19,553 nucleotides of DNA, taken from NCBI GenBank assembly GCA_030064695.1, contig JASHYV010000163.1:1-19553 (forward strand), read 5' to 3'. Within the stretch, counting starts at the first letter, position 1. Each line of letters begins with the position of its first letter. Shown here in pieces: positions 1 through 8,242 of the stretch. Made by a program: the position numbers and the translations under genes. This DNA is from Thermoplasmata archaeon (lineage in GTDB: Archaea; Thermoplasmatota; Thermoplasmata; UBA184). The notes under the pieces are model-generated. The model ran no database searches. It saw only the letters and a list, made by a program, of their open reading frames with translations, and was not told the DNA's origin.

Positions 1-506
1 TTCTCGACAGCGTTCACCGTTCAGCGGAGCCGCCGTCTCGACCTGGAGGTCGGCCCGTGGGGCTCCGCGATATGCCCGTCTCGCCGTCGGCCCTCCGGTC
101 CGCCTCCGCGTGCCCCGCTCCCTGGGGTTCCCGGATCCCGACCTTCCCCGACCGCGAGCGTACCGCCCCGACGGTCGTTGCCGTCGCGCCGGCCCGCGGA
201 CCGAAGGTCCGCCGATCCGACGCGGGGGCGCCCGACCGTCTAACTGCCGGATGAGAGGCGCCGCCGCGAGGTCGTAGGGGCTCCTCGCCGCCGCCCGTCT
301 CGAGCGGACGCCCGGCCGGACCGGTCGGTCGTCCGATCCGAGCTCCCTCGGGTGCGCCCTCCCGGCCCGTTCCCGGCCCATCCGCCGGACCTCCGCCTCC
401 CGCGCGCTCTGCGGTGGTCCGACCGTGGAGGCGGGCCCCGGGCAGGCGGCGCCCACCCCGAACCCACGCTCCTCGCGCGGCGCCCGCCCGGCGAGGGGAG
501 GAAGCT
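1..506. other. No gene that can be called with confidence
   Basis: All six frames are partly open here because stop codons are rare at this GC content. On the plus strand one frame is open from the window edge to a TGA at 252-254 and has mostly G/C-ending codons, so it could be the tail of a gene that starts outside the window. The predicted peptide is rich in Pro, Arg and Ala and shows no motif I recognise. From 255 to 506 I see no promoter-like AT-rich box, no RNA gene and no repeat. Confidence 0.4.
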
Positions 507-514
507 GTGGACCC

Positions 515-832
515 GTGGATGCACTCCGCATCGACTCGGAACCCGTTCTCCCCGAACCCGTTCGACGCCGAACGACCCTGGGACCGCGTGCGCTCGCGGA
601 GGTCCGCCTCCCGATCGCCGGTCCGTATCGACCCCGCGCCCGGCTCCTGCGGCTCCCGAGCGGCGAGCTCCGGTGGCGGGTGCGGCTCTGGGAGGTGGAC
701 CGGCCGGTGACGCGGCTGCTGCCCCCCGAGCTCGTCCGCACGTACGCCGAGCGCGCGGGGCTCCGCGACCTCGTCGCCCAATTGGACGCGGCCGTCGAGT
801 CGGCGCGACGCGAGGAGGCGCCCGATGCCTGA
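515..832 (+). CDS. Small protein of unknown function, upstream of the HerA-like ATPase; possible frameshift near its start
   Basis: I do not recognise this protein. The clear coding part runs from about 599 to the TGA at 830-832. It reads as an arginine- and leucine-rich segment (GELRWRVRLWEVDRP) followed by a helical tail (LVRTYAERAGLRDLVAQL). The stop overlaps the ATG of the next gene (825) by 8 bases, so the two are probably translated as a coupled pair. The start is unclear. This frame is open up to a GTG at 425, and I took the GTG at 515 as the nearest in-frame start. The best ribosome binding site in the area (GGGGAGG, 495-501) instead serves a GTG at 507 in another frame. That frame has better codon third positions up to about 598, which suggests a frameshift or assembly error. 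Confidence 0.5.
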   Translation: MDALRIDSEPVLPEPVRRRTTLGPRALAEVRLPIAGPYRPRARLLRLPSGELRWRVRLWEVDRPVTRLLPPELVRTYAERAGLRDLVAQLDAAVESARREEAPDA

Positions 833-3359
833 GCCCGACGTCGCCTGCGTGCGCCTCGCGATGGATCCGCCGGTCCGCGCCCGGTTCTACCGGTCGCTCG
901 CGTGGTCGCTCTCGGCGACCCGGGGTCCCGCGGGGGCGGTGATCGAGGGCTCCTCGGAGGATCCGGCGCCCTGGGTCACGTTCCGCCCGAGGAGCCTCGT
1001 CGCGACCGTGCGCGCCTCTCCCGTGCCCGGAGCGTCCGAGATCCGATCCGGCGCCGCGCCGCTGGCCGAGCTCCCCGCCGCGACCCCGGAACGGTACGGC
1101 GTGCTCGTTCCGGCGACCGTCCCCTCGACGGGCGCCCGGGTCCCGGCGGGCTCGGCGGACCGGCCCGACCTCTCGGTCGCCCTTCGGCGGGCCCGCCTCG
1201 CGTTCCAAACGTTCTGGGTGCGGGAACCCGACGGACGGATCGCGGTGGCCCGTCGATTCCGGGTGGAGGGCGGACCCGGGTCGACCGGGGACGCGTTCGA
1301 TCTCGTCGCGCCGCTCCTCGCGCTCGACTGGAGCGACCGACTGGGGGTCCCGGTCGTCCCCGAGCCGGCCCCGAGCCGCCCGCGCTCCGCCTGGCGGCAG
1401 GGATCTCCGCGCGGCCTGCGCCCCGCCGCGTGGAGACGGGTCGAGGTGCCGTTCGCCGCGCGCACCGCCGAAGGGCCGACGTGGGGCGCCACGACCCCGC
1501 CTCCCCCGGCCGGGCACGCGGTCCTCTGGGGCGCGTCGGGCGCCGGGAAGACGTCGCTCCTCGCGCGATGGGCCGCGGAGTCGATCGGGCGGGGCGTCCC
1601 GGTCCTCGCCATCGACCTGCACGGGGACCTCGTTCCGGCGATCGTCGCCCAGCTCCCGCCCGGACGGCTCCGGGACGTGGTGGCCGTCGACGCGGAATGC
1701 CGGCCGGTCGCCGGCATCTCCGCCCTGCCTCCGGCCGACGGGGACGGGGAGCGGGCGGCCGCCCACCTGGTCGCCGCGCTCAAGCGGCTCACCCCCGACG
1801 GCACCGATCTGTACTGGGGGTTCCGTCTCGAGCGGATCTTCGACACCCTGGTCCGCGTCGTGCAGGAGCAGCGCGGCTCGCTGCTCGACCTCTACGCCCT
1901 CCTGACCGACCCGGACCGACGCGACGCGGCGCGGCTCGCGCTCCGGAGGACGGATCTCGCCCGCTTCCTCGACGAGCTCGCGCCGGTCGTCCGGCGGAAC
2001 CCCGAGTTCCTCTGGTCGGCCGCGACGCGGCTCTCCAAGATCGTCCTCGTGCCCGCGCTCGGGGAGCTGCTCGCCCCCTCCGACGGAGGGCTCCCGGTCG
2101 AGGAGCTCCTGACCGAGGGCCGATCGATCCTCCTGCGCCTGCCCTTCGCGACCCTCGGCCCGGAAGCGGCCCAGCTCGCCGGTTCGCTCGTGCTGGGACG
2201 CCTCTACCTCGGGCTGGCCGCGCGCCGCCGCGGCGAGACCGATCCCCGGGCCGTCCGCCTCGTGCTGGACGAGGTGCAGGGCTTCTCTCCGCGCCTGGTC
2301 GCGGAGATCCTGACCGAGAGCCGGAAGTTCGGGTTCCGGGTGCTCCTGGCCTCCCAGTATCCCGACCGCCTGGCCCCGGAACTTCGCGCGGCGGCGGCGG
2401 GGACCCTCACGGGCTGCGTCACGTTCCGGGTGCCCCGAGCCTCCGCGCGCGAGGTGGGAGCCTGGTTCGGCCTCTCTCCCGCCGAGTCCGAAGCGACGCT
2501 CCCGGAGCTTCCCGTCGGACAGGCGATCGCGGTCGGGCTCGACGGCGAGGGGCTCCGGACGATCGCCTCGGCCCCGGTGACCCCGATCGGGAGCGCGCGA
2601 TGGGCGGAGCGGGTCAGCGCCACGCGGGACGAGTTCGAGGTCGATGGATCGGGGTCTGACCCCGGCGAGCGGCCGGACGACGCGCTCCTGCTGGCGGTGC
2701 TCCAGGCGGAGGAGTCCGGCGTGCCTCTCACGTTCGCGGACCTCGTCCCCGCCGCGCGCGCGTTCCCGGGCGCGGACCGCGATCCGGCGCTCGTGGAAGA
2801 GCGCGCTCGCCGCCTCGTCGACCGGGGGGACCTTCGGGTGACGGAGGGACGGTGCCGCCTCTCCGACTCCGGGGCCCGCCTCCTCGGGCTGGGAGCGCCG
2901 ACCGGCGCGACGCGGGAGACCCCGCGCCACCGCGCGCTGCTCCTGCGGGCGTTTCGCGTCTTCGCCCGGCACGGCGCCCGCCTCGAGATCGTGCGTCAGG
3001 GACGGTTCGACACCACGCTCCCGGACGCGGTGTTCCACCTCCTGGCCGACGCGACCCGGCGCGCGCCCGCGCCCGAGCTCCGTCTCGCGCTCGAGCGGCT
3101 GCGGACCGGATGGGCGTGGCGGTGCTTCGGGGGTCGGGACGTGCACGTCGAGGCCGAGGTGTCCGGGGCGCGTCGCGCCGTCCGCCTCCGCCACGACTGG
3201 GCCAAGGCCCGGGCGCGGGACGCGTTCCTCGTCGTCGCGATCGACAATGCCGCCGACGCCCACCGCGCGCGCGAGATCCTCCGAGCGATCGGGGCGGGTC
3301 CCGACCGGGCCCAGGTTTGGCACCTGGGCCCCCCGCGCGTTCCCGAGCCGAAGCCGTAA
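825..3359 (+). CDS. HerA/TraG-like DNA-translocase ATPase with C-terminal winged-helix and nuclease-like domains
   Basis: 844 residues. Residues 1-225 form an N-terminal region I do not recognise. A P-loop ATPase core follows, with Walker A GASGAGKT at 236-243 and Walker B VRLVLDEVQGF at 477-487 (D482, E483). A later segment, LLASQYPDRL, resembles the glutamine motif of the HerA/FtsK/TraG group. This family threads DNA or moves it through membranes as a ring. About residues 620-690 look like a winged helix. The C-terminal part has PD (733-734), an alternating acidic strand VHVEAEV (773-779) and WAKA (792-795, K794), laid out like a PD-(D/E)XK nuclease fold, though the usual E-x-K lysine is not obvious. 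The ATG at 825 has a strong binding site (GAGGAGG, 812-818) six bases upstream. No NurA gene is adjacent. The ATPase call is firm; the nuclease call is inference. Confidence 0.82.
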   Translation: MPEPDVACVRLAMDPPVRARFYRSLAWSLSATRGPAGAVIEGSSEDPAPWVTFRPRSLVATVRASPVPGASEIRSGAAPLAELPAATPERYGVLVPATVPSTGARVPAGSADRPDLSVALRRARLAFQTFWVREPDGRIAVARRFRVEGGPGSTGDAFDLVAPLLALDWSDRLGVPVVPEPAPSRPRSAWRQGSPRGLRPAAWRRVEVPFAARTAEGPTWGATTPPPPAGHAVLWGASGAGKTSLLARWAAESIGRGVPVLAIDLHGDLVPAIVAQLPPGRLRDVVAVDAECRPVAGISALPPADGDGERAAAHLVAALKRLTPDGTDLYWGFRLERIFDTLVRVVQEQRGSLLDLYALLTDPDRRDAARLALRRTDLARFLDELAPVVRRNPEFLWSAATRLSKIVLVPALGELLAPSDGGLPVEELLTEGRSILLRLPFATLGPEAAQLAGSLVLGRLYLGLAARRRGETDPRAVRLVLDEVQGFSPRLVAEILTESRKFGFRVLLASQYPDRLAPELRAAAAGTLTGCVTFRVPRASAREVGAWFGLSPAESEATLPELPVGQAIAVGLDGEGLRTIASAPVTPIGSARWAERVSATRDEFEVDGSGSDPGERPDDALLLAVLQAEESGVPLTFADLVPAARAFPGADRDPALVEERARRLVDRGDLRVTEGRCRLSDSGARLLGLGAPTGATRETPRHRALLLRAFRVFARHGARLEIVRQGRFDTTLPDAVFHLLADATRRAPAPELRLALERLRTGWAWRCFGGRDVHVEAEVSGARRAVRLRHDWAKARARDAFLVVAIDNAADAHRAREILRAIGAGPDRAQVWHLGPPRVPEPKP

Positions 3360-3382
3360 GGAGCGGGGCGGATTCGGCGACC

Positions 3383-3883
3383 GTGCGCCTGTTCGTGGCC
3401 GTCGACGTGGAAGGCCCGGAGGCTCCGAGCCCGAGTCACCTCACGCTCGCGTTCCTCGGGGAAGTTCCGGACGCCCGGGTCCCGGAAGTGGAGGCGGCCC
3501 TCCCGCCGGTGGCGACGACGGCGGCCCCGTTCGCGATGCGGCTCGAGGGCGTCGGGGCGTTCCCGTCCCGAGAGCGGCCGCGCGTCGTCTGGCAGGGAGT
3601 GGGAGCGGGCGCCGCCGCGCTGGAGTCGCTGGCCTCGCGCACGCGGGCCGCGCTCCGAGAGTGCGTGCCGGGGCTCGAGCGGGAGCGGTTCGTGCCGCAC
3701 GTGACCCTGTTCCGCGTGCGGACCCTCGAGGACCGGCGGCGGGCCCGGGAGCTGCTGGACGGCGCGGTGCCCCCGCCGTCGCCCCGCGACCTCTGGATCG
3801 ACGCGCTCCGGCTCAAGGCGAGCGAGCTCGCGCCCGGCGGGGCGCGCCATCGCACGATCCGCTCCTTTCCCCTCGGGGCTTAG
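3383..3883 (+). CDS. thpR: 2H phosphoesterase, RNA 2',3'-cyclic phosphodiesterase (ThpR/LigT family)
   Basis: 166 residues beginning at a GTG and reading MRLFVAVDVEG. Both family motifs are visible: HLTL at 19-22 and HVTL at 106-109. These two H-x-T motifs form the paired catalytic site of the 2H superfamily, whose LigT/ThpR members hydrolyse 2',3'-cyclic phosphates on RNA ends. The C-terminal LKASELAPGGARHRTIRSFPL is also typical. The protein is short for the family: only about ten residues separate the first strand from HLTL, where relatives usually have a helix and some 25-35 residues. The gene starts 23 bases after the ATPase stop on the same strand, so it is probably in the same transcript. 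A GGAGCGG stretch right after the ATPase TAA is a rather distant ribosome binding site. Confidence 0.85.
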   Translation: MRLFVAVDVEGPEAPSPSHLTLAFLGEVPDARVPEVEAALPPVATTAAPFAMRLEGVGAFPSRERPRVVWQGVGAGAAALESLASRTRAALRECVPGLERERFVPHVTLFRVRTLEDRRRARELLDGAVPPPSPRDLWIDALRLKASELAPGGARHRTIRSFPLGA

Positions 3884-3923
3884 GGGCGACCGAGCACCGT
3901 TCGCGGGTCCGGCCCGCGTCGGC

Positions 3924-3932
3924 AAATTTTTA
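3924..3932 (+). promoter_or_regulatory. TATA box of the large surface-protein gene
   Basis: AAATTTTTA is an isolated AT-only stretch in DNA that is otherwise almost all G and C. It lies between the thpR stop (3883) and the next gene. Transcription would start near 3954, which leaves a leader of about 14 bases to the GTG at 3968 or 41 bases to the GTG at 3995. Confidence 0.7.
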
Positions 3933-3994
3933 CGCGAGGCGAGCGGTCGTGGCCCACCGCCCGGCCGGTGCGGGCTCGGGCGGACGGAGACCGG

Positions 3995-6790
3995 GTGGCC
4001 GTCCTCCGCCTTTGGGGCATTCCGCAACGCGGCGCGCTCGCCGGCGCCGTGCTGGTCCTAGTCCTCGCGGGCCTCGTCCTCGCCGCACCGGGCCCGCCCA
4101 CCCCCGCCTCCGCCGGGTTCGCCTCCGCCTCCGCGTGCCCGGGCGCGCTGGGACCGACGTCGTACCAGGGCGTCGTCGCGGACCTGGGGGGCGCCCCGGG
4201 GGCCGTCTCCGTGTCCGACGTGAAGCTCCTCGTCGACTACTCGATCGAGGCCACGGTGACGAACCTTACGACCGGGGCCGTCGAATCGATCTCCTGCTCT
4301 ACTTCGAGCCTTTCGACCGAGTCGAACGCGACCGGGGGCTTCGCCTTCGGCATCTCCCCCGGCTCGACCTCCTGCCTCGCGCCGGCCGGCGACCCGGAGC
4401 TCGAGTGCACGACGTACTCCGGACCCTACGGACCGCTCGCGATCACGGTGGAGAACCTCCTGCCGCCCGACTACGCGGCGGTGACGAACGAGACCGGGGC
4501 GAACGTGACCGTGGACCTGGTCGCGCTCCTGGAGACGCTCGAGCTCGACCCGACCGGTCCGGTCGCGGTCGACGCGCCCGGGGCCGCCCTCTCGGTGGCG
4601 GCCGTCCCGTATGCCGCCGACGGCGCGCCGACCCCCGCGGGGGTCGGGCTCACGTACAACTGGTCGATCACCGGGTCCGGCTGGTCGCTCGCGGCTCCCT
4701 CGAACACGAGCTCGGTCTCCGTGGTCTCGGCGCTCGACGCCGGGGTCGGCCACCTCTCGGTCTCGGCCGCCACCGCCACGGAAGACGACGACACGAACTC
4801 TCCGGTCCCCCTCGAAACGTCCCCCGCGAACCTCACGCTGTGGGTGGCTGCGACCGGTATCACTTCGAGCGAGCTCAACCGCACGGTGCTCGACGTCGGA
4901 GGCTCCGTGCGGGCGCAGGCCAACGCGACCGGCGCGGCCGGTTTCGCGTACTCGGCGACGTTCTCGAACGGGGAGGGCGGCGCCCCGATCTCGGTGCCGT
5001 GCGCGACCGGGGCGAGCTCCGGGGGCCTGGTCAACGTGAGCTGCTCGGCCGATCTGCCCCTGCCCGAGGCCGGGACCGTCGTCCCGTCCGTCGTCGTCAC
5101 CAACGGGTTCTCCGAGGCCGGCGCGAACTTCACGGCCGTGACGATCACCCCGCCGCCCCAACTCGAGCTCACCCCGTCGGCGCCGGTCGGCTACGCCGGC
5201 GCGCCGATCCCGGTCGAGCTCTCCGCCGCGGCGGGCACCGGCGCGACCCCGTTCCAGGGTGCCTGCCTCGCGACCGGGGGAGCGGTGCTCTGCTCCACGA
5301 GCGCGGGGCCCACCTGGACGTTCGACCCGGTCCTTGCCGACGCCGGGGTCTACTCGGCGACGGCCTGGGCGATCGATGCGGACGGGGAGAACGCGTCCGC
5401 GAGCACGACGCTCGACGTCGTCGCGCCGCTCGACCTCGGCCCGATCTCCGCGCCCTCGAACGCCACCGTCTCCGAGCCGGTCTCCCTCTCGGTCGATCTG
5501 ACCGGCGGCGTTTTGCCCGTCGCCTACTTCTTCAACGCGTCCACGTCCGCCGCACCGCTGGCGGCCGGGACGATGGACTCCGACCGGCCGATCTCGGCGA
5601 CGTTCGACCCGTCCCAATCCGGCGTCGTCCAGGTGACGGTGACGGCGGTGGACGACCTGGGTACCCGGACGGAGGTCGAGACGGACCTCTCGATCGCTCC
5701 CGCGCCGGCCGCGGTGGTCCGGGCGGTCTCGGCGACGCCGGGGAGCGCGGTCGTCGTCGGCACGCCGACCTCCGTCGCCTGGACGGCGTTCGGGGCGGAC
5801 GGACGCCCGGTCCCGACGTACGCGCCGTCGATCGAGCTGACCCTCTCGGGTCCTTCGGGCCCGGTGGCCGGGTGGGTCAACGCCTCGGGGATCGGTCCGT
5901 TCGCTGCCGTCGCGCCCGGGGAGTTCGCCGTGCCCTCGAACGCCTGGGTCAACGGGACGCTCCAAGTCTCGGTGACGGGGGCCGCGGCCGTCGCGACCGC
6001 CGTCGACCTCGTGGGGACCGGGCTGCCGGGCGCGGTCGCGCCCTGGTCGTTCGCGGTGGCGCCCGACCTCGACCACCTCGAGCTCTCCCAACCCGACGTC
6101 GTCGTCCCGGGGGCGCGAACCAACGCGACCGAGTGGACGGTGACGGACCGCTTCGGCGACCCGGTGCCCGGGGCGCCGGTCACGATCGAGGTCGACACCG
6201 CGAGCGGCGGCCTCGCCCGCGTCGCGCCGGCGGTCGTCGGGGCGGGCGGCCTCACGTACGTCTGGGTCAACGTCTCGCTCGGCGCGTCCGGCGGATCCGT
6301 GCGGGTCCTCGACGCGGCGGGCGACCTCCTCCTCCCCGCGCGATCGGTCCCGGCGCTCACCGCTCCGGCGGCCGGCCGGCTCCCGCCGCTCGCCTCGCTC
6401 GGCGCGACGATCCCGATCGGGATCGTCGCCGGGTCGCTCTCCTACGCGGCGGCGCGGCGCCGCCGCCGGTCGTCCCCTCCCCCGCTCGAGGAGGCGATGC
6501 GCCAGCTCTCCGAGGGCCGGGCCCGGATTGAGGAGATCGTGGACGCGACCGGCGGCGCGACGCTGTCGGAACTGGCCCGGGTCTGGGACCCGCCGCCGGC
6601 GCCGCCCGAGCTCGCCGAGTGGGTCGCCTCCCTGGTGACCGATGGCACCCTCGCGCCGACCGAGAGCGTCGCCGGGGAGACCCTCTACCGCCTCGCGCCC
6701 CGCGAGGAGGGCGTGCGGATCACGCTGGACCCGGAGGAGCTCGAGCGGGCGATCGCCCGCCGGGCGGAGGAGACGGAGCCCGAAGGGTAA
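3995..6790 (+). CDS. Large secreted surface protein with Ig/PKD-like domains, C-terminal membrane anchor and cytoplasmic winged-helix-like tail
   Basis: 931 residues from the GTG at 3995, which has GGAGA (3986-3990) just upstream; an in-frame GTG at 3968 is an alternative. A signal peptide is clear: basic start, hydrophobic core AGAVLVLVLAGLVLAA, then a PASA-type cleavage region. The bulk (about 4120-6360) is Ser/Thr/Ala/Val-rich beta-sandwich-like sequence with many Asn-x-Ser/Thr sites and paired cysteines. One stretch (GLTYNWSITGSGWSL) is PKD-like. Near the end a hydrophobic segment (about 6380-6450, IPIGIVAGSLSYAAA) is followed by five arginines, marking the inner membrane face. About 100 residues follow with a helix-turn-helix-like pattern (ATLSELARVW ... 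LAEWVASLVTDGTLAP ... LYRLAP), as in archaeal winged helices. The topology suggests an envelope sensor that could act on DNA or a partner inside; that role is inference. It converges with glyA, 7 bases between stops. Confidence 0.75.
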   Translation: MAVLRLWGIPQRGALAGAVLVLVLAGLVLAAPGPPTPASAGFASASACPGALGPTSYQGVVADLGGAPGAVSVSDVKLLVDYSIEATVTNLTTGAVESISCSTSSLSTESNATGGFAFGISPGSTSCLAPAGDPELECTTYSGPYGPLAITVENLLPPDYAAVTNETGANVTVDLVALLETLELDPTGPVAVDAPGAALSVAAVPYAADGAPTPAGVGLTYNWSITGSGWSLAAPSNTSSVSVVSALDAGVGHLSVSAATATEDDDTNSPVPLETSPANLTLWVAATGITSSELNRTVLDVGGSVRAQANATGAAGFAYSATFSNGEGGAPISVPCATGASSGGLVNVSCSADLPLPEAGTVVPSVVVTNGFSEAGANFTAVTITPPPQLELTPSAPVGYAGAPIPVELSAAAGTGATPFQGACLATGGAVLCSTSAGPTWTFDPVLADAGVYSATAWAIDADGENASASTTLDVVAPLDLGPISAPSNATVSEPVSLSVDLTGGVLPVAYFFNASTSAAPLAAGTMDSDRPISATFDPSQSGVVQVTVTAVDDLGTRTEVETDLSIAPAPAAVVRAVSATPGSAVVVGTPTSVAWTAFGADGRPVPTYAPSIELTLSGPSGPVAGWVNASGIGPFAAVAPGEFAVPSNAWVNGTLQVSVTGAAAVATAVDLVGTGLPGAVAPWSFAVAPDLDHLELSQPDVVVPGARTNATEWTVTDRFGDPVPGAPVTIEVDTASGGLARVAPAVVGAGGLTYVWVNVSLGASGGSVRVLDAAGDLLLPARSVPALTAPAAGRLPPLASLGATIPIGIVAGSLSYAAARRRRRSSPPPLEEAMRQLSEGRARIEEIVDATGGATLSELARVWDPPPAPPELAEWVASLVTDGTLAPTESVAGETLYRLAPREEGVRITLDPEELERAIARRAEETEPEG

Positions 6791-6797
6791 GGCGGGC

Positions 6798-8090
6798 TCA
6801 CTCCGGCTCGCGCCCGACGAGGTCGTAGAACCGGTACGCCGCTTCGCCGGCGGCGAAGCAGTACTGGAGCGTCGTGAATCCGCTCTTCAGCTCGGCCGCG
6901 CCGGCCCGCACCTCGTCGGGCGACCGGCCCCGGTGGAGGAGCGCGTCGAACAGCTCGGCGATCCGCTCCATCTCCTTCGGGCCCATGCCGACCCGGGTCA
7001 CCTCGGGGGAGCCCAACCGGATCCCCTGCGGGTGCTTCGGGCTCTTGTCGCCCGGGAGGAGGTTCTTGTTCGAGATGATCCCGGCGTCGGCGAGCCGCTT
7101 CGCGACCTCCTCGCCGCCCCCCTCCTTCTCGACGCGGACCGCGATCGTGTGGGAGCGGGTGAACCCCAGGTCGGGCGCGAGCACGTCGAAGCCGCGGTCG
7201 TGCAGCGCCTGGGCGAGGGCTCGAGCGTTCTCGACGGTGCGCCGCGCGAGGTCCCGGCCGTACTCCAGGAACTCGGCGAGGCTCACGGCGAGGGCCGCCA
7301 TCGCGGCCAGGTGGTGGTTGCTCGTGACGCCGGGGAAGGCGCCCGACTCGAGCTTCTTCTTGAGCTCGGGGTCGTCGGTTTCCGCGAGGAGGATCCCGTG
7401 CTGCGGCCCCGGGAGCGTCTTGTGCGTCGAGGCGGAGATCACGGCGCACCCCTCGCGCAGCGGGTCCTGGAACTCGCCGCCGGCGATCAGGCCTAGCACG
7501 TGCGCCCCGTCGTACCAGCCGCGGGCGCCGATCTCCTCGAGCGTCGGCCGGAGCTCCTCGATCGGCATCGGGAAGAGGAACAGGGAGAGCCCGAAGAGGC
7601 AGGTCTTCGGCCGCACGGCCCTCAGGATCTCCCGCGTGCGCGGGACGTCGATCGTCATCCGCTCGGGGTCCCAGGCGTAGTAGACCGGCTTCACGCCCCG
7701 GAGGCCGAACGCGCCGAAGCCCGCCGACGAGATGTGCGCCCCGTCCGCGAGGCGGCTCGTCCCGACCAAGTCGCCGGGCTCGACGAGCGCCTTCAGCACC
7801 GCCAGGTTCGCGACCGTCCCGCTGATCGGCCGCACGTCGGCGAACGAGCAGCCGAAGAGCCGGCGCGCCAGGTCGAGGCAGGTCCGCTCGACCCGGTCGA
7901 CCTGCTCGTTCCCCTCGTAGTAGCGCTCGCCGGGGAGCCCTTCCGCGTACCGCGAGTTGAAGTCGGAGATCAGCAGCTCCTTCGCGTACGGCGAGAGGAG
8001 GTTCTCCGACGCGATCAGCGGGATCGCGTGCTCGAAGCGGGTCGAGTGGGCCCGGACCTCGTCGCGGATCGACCGGACCGTCCGGGCCAT
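6798..8090 (-). CDS. glyA: Serine hydroxymethyltransferase
   Basis: 430 residues. This is the pyridoxal-phosphate enzyme that interconverts serine and glycine while passing a one-carbon unit to a folate or methanopterin carrier, in the cytoplasm. The sequence follows archaeal homologues closely: IPLIASEN near the start, YAEGLPGERYYEGNE, the PLP-facing segment YDGAHVLGLIAG, and STHKTLPGPQHG with the Schiff-base lysine at about residue 224. Further on are FPGVTSNHH and NKNLLPGD. I chose the ATG at 8088-8090 because MARTVRSIRDEV lines up with the N-terminus of methanogen GlyA. The frame is open to 8216, but the extra 42 residues are Gly/Pro/Arg-rich and look untranslated. GGGGAG touches this ATG directly. 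The leader contains one copy of the CCAGTGGAAA motif. The gene is divergent from the thioesterase gene. Confidence 0.93.
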   Translation of the reverse strand: MARTVRSIRDEVRAHSTRFEHAIPLIASENLLSPYAKELLISDFNSRYAEGLPGERYYEGNEQVDRVERTCLDLARRLFGCSFADVRPISGTVANLAVLKALVEPGDLVGTSRLADGAHISSAGFGAFGLRGVKPVYYAWDPERMTIDVPRTREILRAVRPKTCLFGLSLFLFPMPIEELRPTLEEIGARGWYDGAHVLGLIAGGEFQDPLREGCAVISASTHKTLPGPQHGILLAETDDPELKKKLESGAFPGVTSNHHLAAMAALAVSLAEFLEYGRDLARRTVENARALAQALHDRGFDVLAPDLGFTRSHTIAVRVEKEGGGEEVAKRLADAGIISNKNLLPGDKSPKHPQGIRLGSPEVTRVGMGPKEMERIAELFDALLHRGRSPDEVRAGAAELKSGFTTLQYCFAAGEAAYRFYDLVGREPE

Positions 8091-8130
8091 CTCCCCGGGG
8101 GCCGGGGTCGGGAACGGGCGGGACCCCCGC

Positions 8131-8157
8131 CCCCCTCCGTTTCCACTGGAGAAGTTC
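8131..8157 (-). repeat. CCAGTGGAAA/G-run motif, copy 1 (glyA leader)
   Basis: Read on the minus strand this is GAACTTCTCCAGTGGAAAC followed by GGA and a long run of G. Its core is the near-palindrome TCCA-G-TGGA. A second copy, in the opposite orientation, follows the thioesterase gene at 8703-8726. Here it lies about 40 bases before the glyA start. Confidence 0.5.
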
Positions 8158-8214
8158 CCGGGCATCCCGCGCTCCGCGCCCCGCACGGCGCGGGCGGGCC
8201 ACCCCCTCCCGTCC

Positions 8215-8220
8215 ATATAT
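8215..8220. promoter_or_regulatory. TATA box between glyA and the thioesterase gene
   Basis: ATATAT stands alone in GC-rich DNA. Its centre is about 26 bases before the ATG at 8243, the usual archaeal TATA-to-start distance, so the thioesterase mRNA is probably leaderless. Being palindromic, it could also serve glyA on the other strand with a leader of about 100 bases. Confidence 0.65.
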
Positions 8221-8242
8221 GCGGATGGGCCGTGCGCCGCCG

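Noticed and set aside
240..3323. A 1027-codon open frame on the minus strand, antisense to the ATPase gene
   Set aside because: At this GC content stops are rare on the antisense strand. The translation is Arg/Gly/Pro-rich with no domains, while the plus strand has Walker motifs.
4058..6091. Long minus-strand frame opposite the surface-protein gene
   Set aside because: Shadow composition (Arg/Asp/Gly repeats), no start signal, no domains.
3247..6531. A 1094-codon plus-strand frame overlapping thpR and the surface-protein gene
   Set aside because: It is an out-of-frame shadow rich in Arg and Gly, and it crosses genes with clear signal peptide and HxTx motifs in other frames.
6685..8202. A 505-codon minus-strand frame overlapping glyA
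   Set aside because: The other minus-strand frame encodes an intact serine hydroxymethyltransferase over the same DNA.
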